Shown here one piece after another: positions 1 to 8,528 of a stretch of 46,365 nucleotides of DNA. Within the stretch, counting starts at the first letter, position 1. Each line of letters begins with the position of its first letter. Under the pieces are notes generated by a model. It worked only from the letters and a program-made list of their open reading frames with translations, ran no database searches and was not told the origin of the DNA. The stretch is taken from contig JAFOMG010000007.1 of assembly GCA_017418975.1 (NCBI GenBank), positions 1 to 46,365 on the forward strand, read 5' to 3'. The DNA is from Sphingomonas sp. (GTDB lineage Bacteria; Pseudomonadota; Alphaproteobacteria; Sphingomonadales; Sphingomonadaceae). A program made the translations under genes and the position numbers.

Positions 1-37
1 GCGGGGATGACGGGCGTTGCTGATTGAGTCGTGGCCC

Positions 38-181
38 TAGGTTGAGAACCCAAACAAGTATTTGATTTTCTACCGTCATCCCGGCCTTGAGCCGGGATCC
101 CGCTTCTTCTTGCGCTGGCGAGACAGCGGGACCCCGGCTCAAGGCCGGGGTGACGAAGGAGGAATATGAGTCCTCAACCTA
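38..181. repeat. Nested palindromic repeat element, copy 1
   Basis: The inner inverted repeat has 31-base arms at 74-104 and 125-155 that pair with only a few mismatches or G-T pairs around a 20-base loop. Outer arms at 38-49 (taggttgagaac) and 170-181 (gtcctcaaccta) are inverted copies of each other with one mismatch. A related copy lies at 28460-28611 and a rearranged one at 46118-46250. The right outer arm contains the stop codon of the pterin dehydratase gene (cta at 179-181, read as TAG on the minus strand). Bases 1-14 read like the end of a further short repeat seen again at 46261-46290. It resembles REP/BIME-type or MITE-like elements; no transposase is present. Confidence 0.85.
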
Positions 182-466
182 GAGCAGCGCGTCGATCGCC
201 TGCGCCATCTGGATGTCGCGGGTGGAGAGGCCGCCGGCGTCGTGCGTGGTCAGCAGGATGTCGACCTTGTTCCACACGTTCGACCATTCGGGATGATGGT
301 CCGCCTTCTCGGCGAGCAGCGCGACGCGCGCCATGAAGCCGAAGGCCTGGTTGAAGTCGCGGAACGCGAAGTGCCGGGTGATCGCGTCGCGCGCCGGATC
401 CCATTGCCAGTCGGGCAGCGCCGCGAGCGATTCCCCGCGAAGTCCATCCGTCAGACGCGCCACCAT
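179..466 (-). CDS. phhB: Pterin-4a-carbinolamine dehydratase
   Basis: A 95-residue protein, the normal family length. It dehydrates 4a-hydroxytetrahydropterin, the by-product of aromatic amino acid hydroxylases such as PhhA, in the cytoplasm. The family signature is visible in the middle: [16 protein letters not shown] followed by [11 protein letters not shown], carrying the two adjacent active-site histidines and the later TH. Two ATG codons are adjacent (469 and 466). The second is chosen because GGGAGG sits five bases before it and only two before the first. It is divergent from the metallopeptidase gene, with 48 bases between starts, so the promoters must be close. Its TAG stop lies inside the outer arm of the repeat at 38-181. 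Confidence 0.92.
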   Translation of the reverse strand: MVARLTDGLRGESLAALPDWQWDPARDAITRHFAFRDFNQAFGFMARVALLAEKADHHPEWSNVWNKVDILLTTHDAGGLSTRDIQMAQAIDALL

Positions 467-514
467 CATTGCCTCCCTTGCCGTAGCTCCATTGTCCGGC
501 CTATTCCCCCCGGC

Positions 515-907
515 ATGACCGGGCAAGCCCCAGACGCCGCCGCGATCGAGCGCCTCGCCCGCGCCGCCCTCGCACGCATTCCCGAACCGTTCCAGGCGCA
601 TCTCGCCGATATCGTGCTGGTGATCGAGGATTTCGCCGATGACGAGACGCTCGACGCCATGGGCATCGAGGATCCGTTCGACCTGACCGGCCTGTATCGC
701 GGCCGGCCGCTGGGCGAGAAATCGGCCTGGGACGGCATGACCATGCCCGACGAGATCCATCTCTATCGCCGCCCGCTGCTCGACGAATGGGTGCATACCG
801 GCGTGACGCTCGAATCGCTGGTCAACCATGTCGTGGTGCACGAGGTCGGCCATCATTTCGGGCTTTCCGACGACGACATGCACGCGCTGGAGGACAGCGC
901 CGAGTGA
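515..907 (+). CDS. Zincin-like metallopeptidase family protein
   Basis: A 130-residue cytoplasmic-looking protein with no signal peptide. Near the C-terminus it has [18 protein letters not shown], the HExxHxxGxxDD zinc motif of the short 'metallopeptidase family' (DUF1025-like minimal zincins) that is common in actinobacteria and alphaproteobacteria. Substrates are not known for the family. The start at 515 is the ATG that gives the usual family length; a longer in-frame opening upstream overlaps the divergent gene and looks spurious. The stop overlaps the GTG start of ccmA (GTGA), so the two are probably translationally coupled and in one transcript with ccmAB. Confidence 0.88.
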   Translation: MTGQAPDAAAIERLARAALARIPEPFQAHLADIVLVIEDFADDETLDAMGIEDPFDLTGLYRGRPLGEKSAWDGMTMPDEIHLYRRPLLDEWVHTGVTLESLVNHVVVHEVGHHFGLSDDDMHALEDSAE

Positions 908-1470
908 CGCGCCTGGCCCTGCGCGGTGTCGCCTGTCTACGCGGGGGGCGGCTGTTGTTCGAGGGGCTGGACCTTGCGCTCGCGGCGGGCGAGGCGGCCT
1001 TGGTCACCGGCCCGAACGGCGTCGGCAAGTCGAGCCTGATCCGCATCGCCGCCGGGCTGCTCGCGCCCGCTGCCGGCAGCATCGAATGCGAAGGCGCGCG
1101 CGCCCTGATGGCCGAGGCGCCGGCGCTCGACCCCGAATTGCCGCTCGGCGCGGCGCTGCGCTTCTGGGCCGGGATCGATGGCCGGCCCGATGCCGTGCCG
1201 GAAGCGCTGGCGGCGGTGGGGCTGGCCGATCTGGCGCTGGTGCCCGTGCGCCTGCTTTCCACCGGGCAGCGCCGCCGGGCGGCATTGGCACGGGTGGTGG
1301 CGAGCGGCGCGCCGGTCTGGCTGCTCGACGAGCCCGCCAATGGGTTGGATATCGCCTCGATCGCGCTGCTCGAGGGGCTGATCGCCGGGCACCGCGCCGC
1401 CGGCGGCATCGCCTTGGTCGCCACGCATTTGCCGGTCGCGCTGCCCGATGCGCGCGAGGTGGCGCTGTGA
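904..1470 (+). CDS. ccmA: Heme exporter ATP-binding protein CcmA
   Basis: A 188-residue ABC ATPase of the System I cytochrome c maturation complex (CcmABCD). It powers release of holo-CcmE from CcmC/CcmD at the inner membrane. Visible motifs are Walker [10 protein letters not shown] (about residues 36-44), signature [13 protein letters not shown], Walker [13 protein letters not shown] and the switch histidine in VATHLP. It starts at GTG 904 overlapping the preceding TGA, and its own TGA overlaps the GTG start of ccmB. The length is slightly short for CcmA (about 200), with all ATPase motifs intact. Identity rests on the short CcmA-type fold plus the directly following CcmB. Confidence 0.93.
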   Translation: MTRLALRGVACLRGGRLLFEGLDLALAAGEAALVTGPNGVGKSSLIRIAAGLLAPAAGSIECEGARALMAEAPALDPELPLGAALRFWAGIDGRPDAVPEALAAVGLADLALVPVRLLSTGQRRRAALARVVASGAPVWLLDEPANGLDIASIALLEGLIAGHRAAGGIALVATHLPVALPDAREVAL

Positions 1471-2105
1471 GCCTCTATGCCGCCCTGATCCGGCGCGAGC
1501 TGCGGCGGGCCTGGAGCACGGGCGGGCTGGCGCTGCCGGTCGTCTTCTTCCTGCTCGTCGCGATTCTCTTTCCCTTCGCGGTCGGCCCCGATGCGCAGCT
1601 GCTCGGCCGCATCGCGCCGGGCGTGATCTGGGCGGCGGCGCTGCTCGCGGCGCTGCTGCCGGTCGAGCGGCTGGTGACGCCCGACCTGGAGAGCGGGATG
1701 CTCGACCAGCTCGCGGTGCGCGGGCTGCCCGATGCCGGCGTGGCCGCCGCCAAGGTGGCCGGCCATTGGCTGGGCTTCGCGCCCGCGCTGCTCGCCGCGA
1801 CGGTGATCGCCGCGGGCCTGCTCCAGCTGCCGGGTGATGCACTGGCCCCGCTGCTGCTTGCGCTGCTGATCGGCACGCCGGGCCTGGCGGCGCTGGGCGT
1901 TGCCACCGCTGCACTGGTCGCCGGGCTGCGCGGGGCGGGTGCGCTCGCCGGACTGGTGATGCTGCCCTTCGCCGTGCCGCTGCTGATCTTCGGCGCCACT
2001 GCCGACCAGCCGGGCGCGCTCAAGCTGCTCGGCGCGGTGAGCCTGTTGCTGGTGGCGGGCTGCCCGTTCGTGGCGGGCGCGGCGGTGCGGATGGGGCGGA
2101 GTTAA
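1467..2105 (+). CDS. ccmB: Heme exporter membrane protein CcmB
   Basis: A 212-residue integral membrane protein with about six hydrophobic spans, beginning [15 protein letters not shown], the standard CcmB opening. The conserved LESGMLDQL segment follows around residue 75. CcmB is the permease partner of CcmA in cytochrome c maturation. It begins at a GTG that overlaps the ccmA stop by four bases. CcmC, CcmD, CcmE and CcmF do not follow; the next gene is an unrelated unknown protein, so the remaining ccm genes must be elsewhere. Confidence 0.93.
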   Translation: MSLYAALIRRELRRAWSTGGLALPVVFFLLVAILFPFAVGPDAQLLGRIAPGVIWAAALLAALLPVERLVTPDLESGMLDQLAVRGLPDAGVAAAKVAGHWLGFAPALLAATVIAAGLLQLPGDALAPLLLALLIGTPGLAALGVATAALVAGLRGAGALAGLVMLPFAVPLLIFGATADQPGALKLLGAVSLLLVAGCPFVAGAAVRMGRS

Positions 2106-2106
2106 G

Positions 2107-2664
2107 ATGATGCGGCGTTCGTTCCTTGCGGGTTTGGATGCCGTGTTCGGCGCGGCGGGCGCGAAGGCGCAGCCGCAGGACAAGCCGGGCTTCCCGCCTG
2201 TACCTGCATGGCATCCTTCTTTTGCACAGCCGCTCGATCGCATCGCCGATCGCGTTCGCTATTATCTCGACGGCAAGCGCGATTTCGCGCTGTTCGGGCA
2301 CGGAACCTTCGCGATCCTGGCGGACGGCCTGTCCGACGACGCCGCACGCATGGCGGCCCTTGCGGCGCTGGCGGGCGTTTATGGTGCTCACCCTGATATG
2401 AACCCGCTGCCGATGGACGACGGCAATATCCTGGTTCGCTATTCGCATTATACCGGTACGGTTGTTCTAAGCGACGTTGCCAAGGCGCATTGGGCGGAAA
2501 TCGAAGCGAAGCACCTCAATGGCCTCACTACTGACGAAGTCCTGATTACGCCGCTGGGGCCCAACAAGTTCGACGATTTCGGCAAGCAGGCGCTGCTAGG
2601 CCGCGCCTATATGTTCCTCGATGCGCAAGCTCCGGAGGTGGTGGCGATCCATCGCCACGGCTGA
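2107..2664 (+). CDS. Unknown exported protein
   Basis: A 185-residue protein I do not recognise. The N-terminus MMRRSFLAGLDAVFGAAGAKA has a twin-arginine-like RRSFL followed by a short, weakly hydrophobic stretch and an AKA cleavage-like site, so export by Tat or Sec is possible. The rest is soluble and mixed alpha/beta in character, with no cysteine pairs or catalytic motif that I can name. It starts one base after the ccmB stop, with GGGCGGAG upstream. Codon choice is less GC-biased than in the neighbours, suggesting a recent arrival. It converges on the next gene with three bases between the stops. The coding call is fairly safe; function is unknown. Confidence 0.7.
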   Translation: MMRRSFLAGLDAVFGAAGAKAQPQDKPGFPPVPAWHPSFAQPLDRIADRVRYYLDGKRDFALFGHGTFAILADGLSDDAARMAALAALAGVYGAHPDMNPLPMDDGNILVRYSHYTGTVVLSDVAKAHWAEIEAKHLNGLTTDEVLITPLGPNKFDDFGKQALLGRAYMFLDAQAPEVVAIHRHG

Positions 2665-2667
2665 AGC

Positions 2668-2964
2668 TCACGCCTCCGGCGGCAGCTCGTCGCCATAGAC
2701 GACCATCGCCGAGCCCTCCGCCAGCGCATCGGCGGCGGCGGCGCGCAGCACGGGATCGTCGGTCGCGCCCGGGTCGGCGACTTCCATGCCCTTTTCCAGC
2801 CGCACCAGCATCCAGCCCGTGCCGAGCGCGACACCGGCGGCCTTGGCCTGCGCTTCCTCGAAGCTGTCGGCCGAGACATAGATGAGCATCGCATGGCGTC
2901 CGCCCGGCCGGCGGCCCTCGACAGTGTCCGCCACCGCGGTGGCGAGGAAGACCGAGAGGCCCAT
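2668..2964 (-). CDS. Small conserved-looking unknown protein
   Basis: A 98-residue protein, soluble and acidic, without signal peptide or membrane span; I do not recognise the family. A central AMLIYVSADSFEEAQAKA stretch suggests a small beta-alpha-beta fold. The ATG at 2964 overlaps the TGA of the upstream methyltransferase (TGATG), so it is the last gene of the minus-strand block and probably translated by coupling. The longer open frame extending to 3234 lies inside the methyltransferase gene and is rejected as a start. Confidence 0.72.
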   Translation of the reverse strand: MGLSVFLATAVADTVEGRRPGGRHAMLIYVSADSFEEAQAKAAGVALGTGWMLVRLEKGMEVADPGATDDPVLRAAAADALAEGSAMVVYGDELPPEA

Positions 2965-3833
2965 CAGCGGCTCCAGCGCGCGAAGATCGCGGTCGGCAGC
3001 TCGAGCCCGCGCGCTTCCTCGCGCACCGCCAGCTCGCCGCATTCCACCTTGCCGGGCAGGTGCGCGACATGCTGGCGCAGCAGCTCGCCGATCGCCAGCG
3101 CCGACATGCGCACGGCATAGACGGTCAGGAACAGGAAGCGCGAGTTCGCGTCGAGCAGCTTCGCCGTGTCGGCGATCAGTCCGGGCAGGCCTTCCTCCAG
3201 CTTCCAAACTTCGCCGTTCGGGCCGCGGCCCCATTTGGGCGGATCGAGGATGATCCCGTCATAGCGCCGTCCGCGCCGCACCTCGCGCGCGGTGAACTTG
3301 GCGGCGTCGTCGATCATCCAGCGGATCGGCAGGTCCTCCATGCCCGAGAGCGCGGCATTGGCCTTGCCCTCGGCGACCGATTTCTTCGAGGCATCGACAT
3401 GGGTGACCTTCGCGCCCTTGGCCGCCATCGCCAGGCTGCCGACGCCGGTATAGCCGAACAGGTTCATGAACTCGGGTGCGTCCATCCCGTCGACCTGGCT
3501 GCGCATCCAGTGCCAGACCGGCGCCATGTCCGGGAAGAAGGCGAGGTGGCGGAACGGCGTGTTCTGCGCGGTGAAGCGCACTTCCTCCCAGGCGAGCGGC
3601 CAGCCTTCGCCCGGCACCGGCTTGGTATAGTTCCAGCGGCCGCCGCCATCCTCGTCGGAGCCGGGGATGAATTCGCCATGCGCGTCCCAGTTGTCGGACG
3701 CCGGCGCCCACATCGCCTGGGGCTCGGGGCGGATGAAGCGATATTTGCCGTAGCGCTCGAGCTTGCGGCCATGGCCGCTGTCGACCAGCCCATAATCGGC
3801 CCAGGGCTCGCCGGTGAGAGTGATAAGGTCCAT
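2964..3833 (-). CDS. Class I SAM-dependent methyltransferase, RlmI/RlmK-like
   Basis: A 289-residue cytoplasmic enzyme. Motif I is in MNLFGYTGVGSLAMAAKGA and the acidic SAM-ribose residue in VTHVDASKKSV. Motif IV is ILDPPKWGRGP, the DPPK form found in the RlmI/RlmK (YccW) group of 23S rRNA methyltransferases. The N-terminal PUA domain of RlmI is absent; instead there is a roughly 110-residue N-terminal part with WNYTKP and RFTAQNTPFRHLAFFPD. Substrate is likely rRNA but unproven. It lies downstream of thrC with a 64-base gap holding a GC hairpin, and overlaps the next gene. Confidence 0.88.
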   Translation of the reverse strand: MDLITLTGEPWADYGLVDSGHGRKLERYGKYRFIRPEPQAMWAPASDNWDAHGEFIPGSDEDGGGRWNYTKPVPGEGWPLAWEEVRFTAQNTPFRHLAFFPDMAPVWHWMRSQVDGMDAPEFMNLFGYTGVGSLAMAAKGAKVTHVDASKKSVAEGKANAALSGMEDLPIRWMIDDAAKFTAREVRRGRRYDGIILDPPKWGRGPNGEVWKLEEGLPGLIADTAKLLDANSRFLFLTVYAVRMSALAIGELLRQHVAHLPGKVECGELAVREEARGLELPTAIFARWSR

Positions 3834-3868
3834 GGGGGGTCTTTAATTGGATACGGCGAAGACGCCAA

Positions 3869-3897
3869 TTCCTCCCCGAGACAAGCTGGGGGAGGAA
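3869..3897. repeat. GC-rich hairpin repeat next to the thrC stop
   Basis: Perfect 9-base arms (ttcctcccc at 3869-3877 and ggggaggaa at 3889-3897) surround an 11-base loop and end exactly where the thrC stop codon begins. No T-run follows on the minus strand, so it is not a classic intrinsic terminator. The 27 bases at 3870-3896 match the reverse complement of 40031-40057 with few differences, so it belongs to a short repeat family. It may stabilise the 3' end of the thrC mRNA or attenuate transcription. Confidence 0.65.
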
Positions 3898-5289
3898 CTA
3901 AGGGCGCGGCTTGGCGATGCCGGCGATGTATTCGCGCACCGCGTCGAGCGTGCCCGGCAGCACGTCGTAGCGCTCCTGCCGGTCGAACAGGTCGCCCACC
4001 CGTGCCGGCAGCCCCGGCCGCACGCCGGTCGCGCGTTCCACCGCGTCGGCGAACTTGGCCGGATGCGCCGTCGCCAGCGTCACCACCGGCACATGGGCGG
4101 GGATGTCCGCCCGGCGCGCGGCCGCCAGGCCGATGGCGCTGTGCGGGTCGATCACCTGCGCGGCTTCGGCCGCGGCCCAGCGCATTGCCGCGTTCATTTC
4201 GTCCGGCGCGATCCGGTCGCTGGCGAAAATCCCGGCGGCGCCCTGCTGCTGCGCATTGGTGAGGCGCATCGCACGCGTGCTCTCGAAACCGCGCATCTGC
4301 TCGGCGACGCTGGCGCCGGCCAGATCGAACAGCAGCCGCTCGAAGTTCGAGCTCACCTGGATGTCCATGCTCGGCGCCGCGGTCGGCGTGACGGTGCCCG
4401 CCGAATAGTCGCCGTTCGCCAGCGCGCGGTGGAGGATGTCATTGACGTTGGTGGCAACGACCAGCCGCTCGATCGGCAGGCCCATGCGCGCCGCGACATA
4501 GCCGGCAAAGACATCGCCGAAATTGCCGGTCGGCACCGCGAAGGCGACCTTGCGCGCCGGCGCGCCCAGGCGGACGGCGGCGTAGAAATAATAGACCACC
4601 TGCGCCATCAGCCGGGCCCAGTTGATCGAGTTGACTGCGCTCAGTCGGAAGCGGCTGGAGAAATCGGCGTCGTTGAACAGCGCCTTCACCATCGCCTGGG
4701 CATCGTCGAAGCTGCCCTCGATCGCAATGTTGTGGACATTGGGCGCCAGCACCGTGGTCATCTGGCGGCGCTGCACGTCGGAGACGCGGCCCTTGGGGTG
4801 CAGCATGAAGATGTCGACGCCGTGCCGCCCGGCGACCGCGTCGATCGCGGCGCTGCCGGTGTCGCCCGACGTCGCGCCGACGATGGTCAGCGGCTCGCTG
4901 CTGCCGGTCAGGAACTTCTCGAAGAGCAGGCCGAGCAGCTGGAGCGCCACGTCCTTGAAGGCGAGCGTGGGCCCGTGGAACAGCTCGAGCAGGAAATGGC
5001 GATGGTCGAGCTGGACCAGCGGCGTCACCGCGGCCTGGGCGAAGCGGCCATAGGCCTGTTCGCACAGCGTGCGCAGCTCCTGTTCGCTCAGATCGTCGCC
5101 GGTGAACGGCGCCATCACCCGGACGGCGGTCTCGACATAGGAAAGGCCCTGCAGCCCCTCGATGTCCTCGCGACTGAAGCTGGGCCAGCGCGTGGGGACA
5201 TATAGACCGCCGTCGCTCGCCAGGCCGGCAAGGGTCACGTCACGGAAGCCAAGCAGCGGCGCACTGCCTCGGGTGCTCTGATATTGCAT
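3898..5289 (-). CDS. thrC: Threonine synthase
   Basis: A 463-residue PLP enzyme converting O-phosphohomoserine to threonine, the last step of threonine synthesis. It begins MQYQSTRGSAPLLGFRDV, typical of the long proteobacterial ThrC class. The PLP lysine is K112 in FHGPTLAFKDVALQ, and the phosphate-binding loop is in IVGATSGDTGSAAIDAVAG. Length is normal. It lies downstream of the HAD phosphatase gene with 49 bases between them, on the same strand as the cox assembly block. Confidence 0.96.
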   Translation of the reverse strand: MQYQSTRGSAPLLGFRDVTLAGLASDGGLYVPTRWPSFSREDIEGLQGLSYVETAVRVMAPFTGDDLSEQELRTLCEQAYGRFAQAAVTPLVQLDHRHFLLELFHGPTLAFKDVALQLLGLLFEKFLTGSSEPLTIVGATSGDTGSAAIDAVAGRHGVDIFMLHPKGRVSDVQRRQMTTVLAPNVHNIAIEGSFDDAQAMVKALFNDADFSSRFRLSAVNSINWARLMAQVVYYFYAAVRLGAPARKVAFAVPTGNFGDVFAGYVAARMGLPIERLVVATNVNDILHRALANGDYSAGTVTPTAAPSMDIQVSSNFERLLFDLAGASVAEQMRGFESTRAMRLTNAQQQGAAGIFASDRIAPDEMNAAMRWAAAEAAQVIDPHSAIGLAAARRADIPAHVPVVTLATAHPAKFADAVERATGVRPGLPARVGDLFDRQERYDVLPGTLDAVREYIAGIAKPRP

Positions 5290-5338
5290 GAGGGCGGGGC
5301 CTAGCGGGCGTGGAGGGCGCCAGCAAGCAAGACTAGCT

Positions 5339-5950
5339 TTAGCCGGCCCGTCCTTCGATCATGCCCCGGGCGGCATCCCGCCAGCGCCGCTTCTCGACGC
5401 GGCGCACGTTCGCGCAATCCTTCATCGCATGCAGATAGGCCTGGAGCAGCAGCAACTCGCCATCTTCCGGATCGCCTTCGAACGGACGCGGGTAAATGGC
5501 ATTGCCATAGTTGCGGGCGCACTTCTCCGGCGTGTCGTCGACGATCAGGATGCGCTCCAACGGCCAGCCGCGCTTCCGGACCTTGGTCAGCGGCTTCAGA
5601 TAATGCCGGTGATCGTCGGGGTAATGGAAATGGAGGTCGTCGGCCATGGGCAGGCGGCCCAGCGTGGCGCGGCTCCGGCCCCAGATGAAATGGAGGTGGG
5701 ATGGATCGGGAAAGATGCGCCGCACCATTTCGACGACATAGCGATCCGATGCCGATGACCAGATCGCCAGGTCGTACCAGTCCGCGCACGCGGCAAGGAA
5801 GGCATCCAGATGCGGGCGCCGGTACACATGATAGCCGAATATCTCGAAATCGGCGGGACGATCCAGCGGCGTTTCGCGGGCATGGATCAGCGTTTCGTCG
5901 AGGTCGAGGATGAGCAGGCCCTTCCGGCCTGGCGGCGTGCCGCCCGCCAT
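5339..5950 (-). CDS. HAD-family NIF/FCP1-type phosphatase
   Basis: A 203-residue protein with LLILDLDETLIHA near the N-terminus, the DxDxT motif of FCP1/NIF-type HAD phosphatases. Motif II-like serine is in LAIWSSASDRYV and motif III acidic residues in RILIVDDTPEK. The family includes RNA polymerase CTD and small-molecule phosphatases; the bacterial substrate is unknown. ATG 5950 is chosen. A GTG at 5959 overlapping the surf1 stop (GTGA) is the alternative start and would add three residues. It sits between surf1 and thrC and has no obvious link to either. Confidence 0.85.
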   Translation of the reverse strand: MAGGTPPGRKGLLILDLDETLIHARETPLDRPADFEIFGYHVYRRPHLDAFLAACADWYDLAIWSSASDRYVVEMVRRIFPDPSHLHFIWGRSRATLGRLPMADDLHFHYPDDHRHYLKPLTKVRKRGWPLERILIVDDTPEKCARNYGNAIYPRPFEGDPEDGELLLLQAYLHAMKDCANVRRVEKRRWRDAARGMIEGRAG

Positions 5951-5955
5951 GCCCG

Positions 5956-6579
5956 TCACGCCTTGGGCTGCCGCCGCCATCTGAGCGCGAGCAGGTAGAT
6001 CACCGAGGCGACCAGCGCGAACAGGAACCATTGCACCGCATAGGAAAGATGGTTGTTCGGCACGCTCGACAGGTCGGGCTTCGCTGTCGGCGCCAGGCCC
6101 GGCGCGGCGGTGGCCGAGATCAGCATCAGATGCTTGGGCTCGCTGTCGAACAGCCCGGCGAGGAGCGGGCGGTGATCGGGGGCATGGGTGATCGTGCCGG
6201 CCACCTGCCCGCCCCGCCACACCGGCTGGAACTTGGGATCGGGCGCCACGCCCATGTCGACCAGCAGCACCGGCCCCTCGGCGCCGGTGCGGCACTGCGC
6301 GACATGGCGATAGCCGTTGGTGCCGTCGGCGGCGCGCCCGCCCTGGCTCTGCCAGCCGACCACCTGGAGGCAGAAGGCGCTGGCCCGGCGGAACAGATAC
6401 TGGTCGCCCACCGGCAGGCGGGGAAAGGCCATTTCGGGCTTGTCGAAATTGGCGGCATAGAGCGTCAGCGCGTCGTGCTTCTCCGCGCGGCGCTGGAGCT
6501 GCCAGATGCCGAGCCCGATCATCGCGGCGACGGCAAGGGCGACGATGATCGTCGGGATCAGTGGCAGGCGCGGCATCAT
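5956..6579 (-). CDS. Surf1 family cytochrome oxidase assembly protein
   Basis: A 207-residue inner-membrane protein that helps place heme a into oxidase subunit I. It has the classic Surf1 plan: an N-terminal span ending GLGIWQLQRRAEK (residues about 9-33), a periplasmic domain, and a C-terminal span after NNHLSYAVQWFLFAL. The C-terminus is basic (RWRRQPKA). The start ATG 6579 overlaps the stop of the DUF983 gene (ATGA); a second ATG follows immediately. It belongs to the oxidase assembly operon. Confidence 0.94.
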   Translation of the reverse strand: MMPRLPLIPTIIVALAVAAMIGLGIWQLQRRAEKHDALTLYAANFDKPEMAFPRLPVGDQYLFRRASAFCLQVVGWQSQGGRAADGTNGYRHVAQCRTGAEGPVLLVDMGVAPDPKFQPVWRGGQVAGTITHAPDHRPLLAGLFDSEPKHLMLISATAAPGLAPTAKPDLSSVPNNHLSYAVQWFLFALVASVIYLLALRWRRQPKA

Positions 6580-6977
6580 TCGCCCCGCACGCGCCCTTCG
6601 CCCGCGCGGTTGCGATATTCGAGCGCGAGCAGCAGGCCCTTGGAGAAGCGCAGCGCCAGGATCACCAGCGCCGTGGTGATCGGGATCCAGAGCAGCGCAT
6701 GGATCAGCACGCCCGGCCGGAAGCCGAACTCCACCCATAGCGCCAGCGCCGTGACGAGCGCGCCGATGCCCAGGGTAAGGAACACGACGGGCCCGTCGCC
6801 GACGTTGAACCGGGTGAAGTCGAGCCCGCAGGCGGTGCAGCGGTCGGCAAAGCCCGTGAAGCTGCGGAACAGCGTGGGCGCGCCGCAGCGCGGGCAGGCT
6901 CCCCGGGCCCCCGAAAGGATCGGGGGAGGCGATGCTGGACCGCCTCCCCCGGAAATGCCGTGCGTGCCGTCGGTCAC
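6576..6977 (-). CDS. DUF983 family membrane protein with zinc-ribbon-like cysteines
   Basis: A 133-residue protein. A CPRC and CTAC pair (CPRCGAPTLF then RCTACGLDF) forms a likely zinc ribbon ahead of two hydrophobic spans. DUF983 genes are common in alphaproteobacterial cox operons, between coxC and surf1 as here, but their molecular role is not established. The GTG start at 6977 is one base from the ctaE stop, and the gene overlaps surf1 by four bases, so expression is tied to oxidase assembly. The GTG is chosen because the upstream in-frame region lies inside ctaE. Confidence 0.88.
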   Translation of the reverse strand: MTDGTHGISGGGGPASPPPILSGARGACPRCGAPTLFRSFTGFADRCTACGLDFTRFNVGDGPVVFLTLGIGALVTALALWVEFGFRPGVLIHALLWIPITTALVILALRFSKGLLLALEYRNRAGEGRVRGE

Positions 6978-6978
6978 G

Positions 6979-7881
6979 TCAGCCGTGGACCGGCGCGCCC
7001 CAGCCGCCCCAGACATAGATGGAGGCGAACAGGAACAGCCACACCACGTCGACGAAGTGCCAGTACCAGGCCGCCGCCTCGAAGCCGAAATGCTGCTTCG
7101 GCGTGAAGTCGCCCCGATAGGCACGGACCAGGTTCACGATCAGGAAGATCGTGCCCACGATCACGTGGAAGCCGTGGAAGCCGGTCGCCATGAAGAAGGC
7201 GCCGCCATAGCTCGAGCCGCCTTCGGACCCGGCATGGAAGGGGAAGGGCGCCTCGCTATATTCATAGGCCTGCAGGCAGCTGAAGGTGATGCCCAGGATC
7301 ACGGTGAGCCACAGGCCCTTCTTGACCGTGTCGTTCTCGCCCACGCCGATCAGGCCCCACAGGCCCTTCTTCTCGCCGCCGCGCTCATTGTGGATCAGCC
7401 CGTGATGCGCCCAGGTGACGGTGCAGCCCGAGAGCAGCAGGATCAGCGTGTTGAGCAGCGGGAACTTCCAGGCATCGAGCACTTCCATGCCCTTGGGCGG
7501 CCATTGCCCGCCCACCGCTTCGACGTGCGAAGGGAAGAGCGCGAAGTCGAACCAGGCCCAGAACCAGCCGACGAAGAACATCACTTCGGAAGCGATGAAC
7601 AGGATCATGCCGTAGCGCAGGTGGAGCTGCACGATCGGCGTGTGATCGCCGGCATGCGCCTCCTCGATCACCTTGCCCCACCAGCCGAACATGGTGAACG
7701 CCACGCCGACCAGGCCGGCCAGGAACACCCAGCCGCCGCCATTGTCCTTCTCCGGGGAGATATGCGCGCCGTGCATCCACATGATCGCGCCTGACGCGAG
7801 CACGAGCGCCGAGAACGAGCCGAACAGCGGCCAAACGCTAGGCGGAAGGATATGGTACTGGTGATTCTTTGCCCCGGCCAT
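6979..7881 (-). CDS. ctaE: Cytochrome c oxidase subunit III
   Basis: A 300-residue, seven-span inner-membrane subunit of the aa3-type oxidase, starting MAGAKNHQYHILPPSVWPL. Family landmarks are SEVMFFVGWFWAWF and TGFHGFHVIVGT, and the C-terminus has WYWHFVDVVWLFLF. It stabilises subunit I and supports proton uptake. An 86-base gap separates it from ctaG. On the minus strand this gap shows an aggagcaggga Shine-Dalgarno and a weak TTGCGG-N17-TAAAGC promoter-like pair, so an internal promoter is possible but unproven. Confidence 0.97.
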   Translation of the reverse strand: MAGAKNHQYHILPPSVWPLFGSFSALVLASGAIMWMHGAHISPEKDNGGGWVFLAGLVGVAFTMFGWWGKVIEEAHAGDHTPIVQLHLRYGMILFIASEVMFFVGWFWAWFDFALFPSHVEAVGGQWPPKGMEVLDAWKFPLLNTLILLLSGCTVTWAHHGLIHNERGGEKKGLWGLIGVGENDTVKKGLWLTVILGITFSCLQAYEYSEAPFPFHAGSEGGSSYGGAFFMATGFHGFHVIVGTIFLIVNLVRAYRGDFTPKQHFGFEAAAWYWHFVDVVWLFLFASIYVWGGWGAPVHG

Positions 7882-7967
7882 CGAACTTCCCTGCTCCTAT
7901 TTTGCAGCAAGCTTTACGGTGCGAAATCGCTTCCCGCAACAATAGTCGCGCGCGTCCGGCGCCGGCG

Positions 7968-8528
7968 TCAATGGGCCTTGGCGGCGGCTTCCTTCACTGC
8001 CGGCGATTCGGCCGGATAGAAGGTGTAGGAGAGCGTGATCTCCTGCACGTCGCGCGTGTCGGGATCGTCGAGGATCTTGGGATCCACGTAGAAGATCACC
8101 GGCATCCGCACCGTCTCGCCCGGCTTCAGCGTCTGCTGGGTGAAGCAGAAGCACTGGATCTTGGTGAAGTATTTGCCGACGAAGACCGGCGTGACGTTGA
8201 ACGTCGCCGTGCCCGTCACTTCATGGTCGGAGGTGTTGGTGGCGGTGAAGAACGCCATGTCGCGCCCGCCGATGTCGATCGTGTCCGATCGCCGCTCGGG
8301 CTGGAACTTCCAGGGAATGCCCTTGGCGACGTTGCTGTCGAAGGCGATGGTGATCTTCTGGCCGACGCTGCCCGGGGCGCGGGCCCCGCGCTGGGTGGTG
8401 CCGTTCAGCCCGGTCGCCTCGCAGAACATGCGGTAGAGCGGCACCGCCGCGAAGCCCAGGCCGGTCATCGAGCACACGCCGATCCCGGCGAGGATCGCGA
8501 CGCGCAGGTTCCGGCTGATGCGGATCAT
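7968..8528 (-). CDS. ctaG: Cytochrome c oxidase assembly protein CtaG/Cox11
   Basis: A 186-residue membrane-anchored periplasmic protein that delivers copper to the CuB centre of subunit I. One N-terminal span (about residues 9-29) precedes the Cox11 domain. The copper-binding cysteines lie in KIQCFCFTQQTLKPGE, and the first conserved cysteine in YRMFCEATGLNGTTQ. The ATG at 8528 overlaps the stop of the preceding 59-residue gene (ATGA). It ends with a charged AVKEAAAKAH tail. Confidence 0.96.
   Translation of the reverse strand: MIRISRNLRVAILAGIGVCSMTGLGFAAVPLYRMFCEATGLNGTTQRGARAPGSVGQKITIAFDSNVAKGIPWKFQPERRSDTIDIGGRDMAFFTATNTSDHEVTGTATFNVTPVFVGKYFTKIQCFCFTQQTLKPGETVRMPVIFYVDPKILDDPDTRDVQEITLSYTFYPAESPAVKEAAAKAH

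Noticed and set aside
3869..3897. Rho-independent terminator after thrC
   Set aside because: The hairpin is good but no T-run follows, and the same sequence occurs at 40031-40057 before a start codon, so it is listed as a repeat instead.
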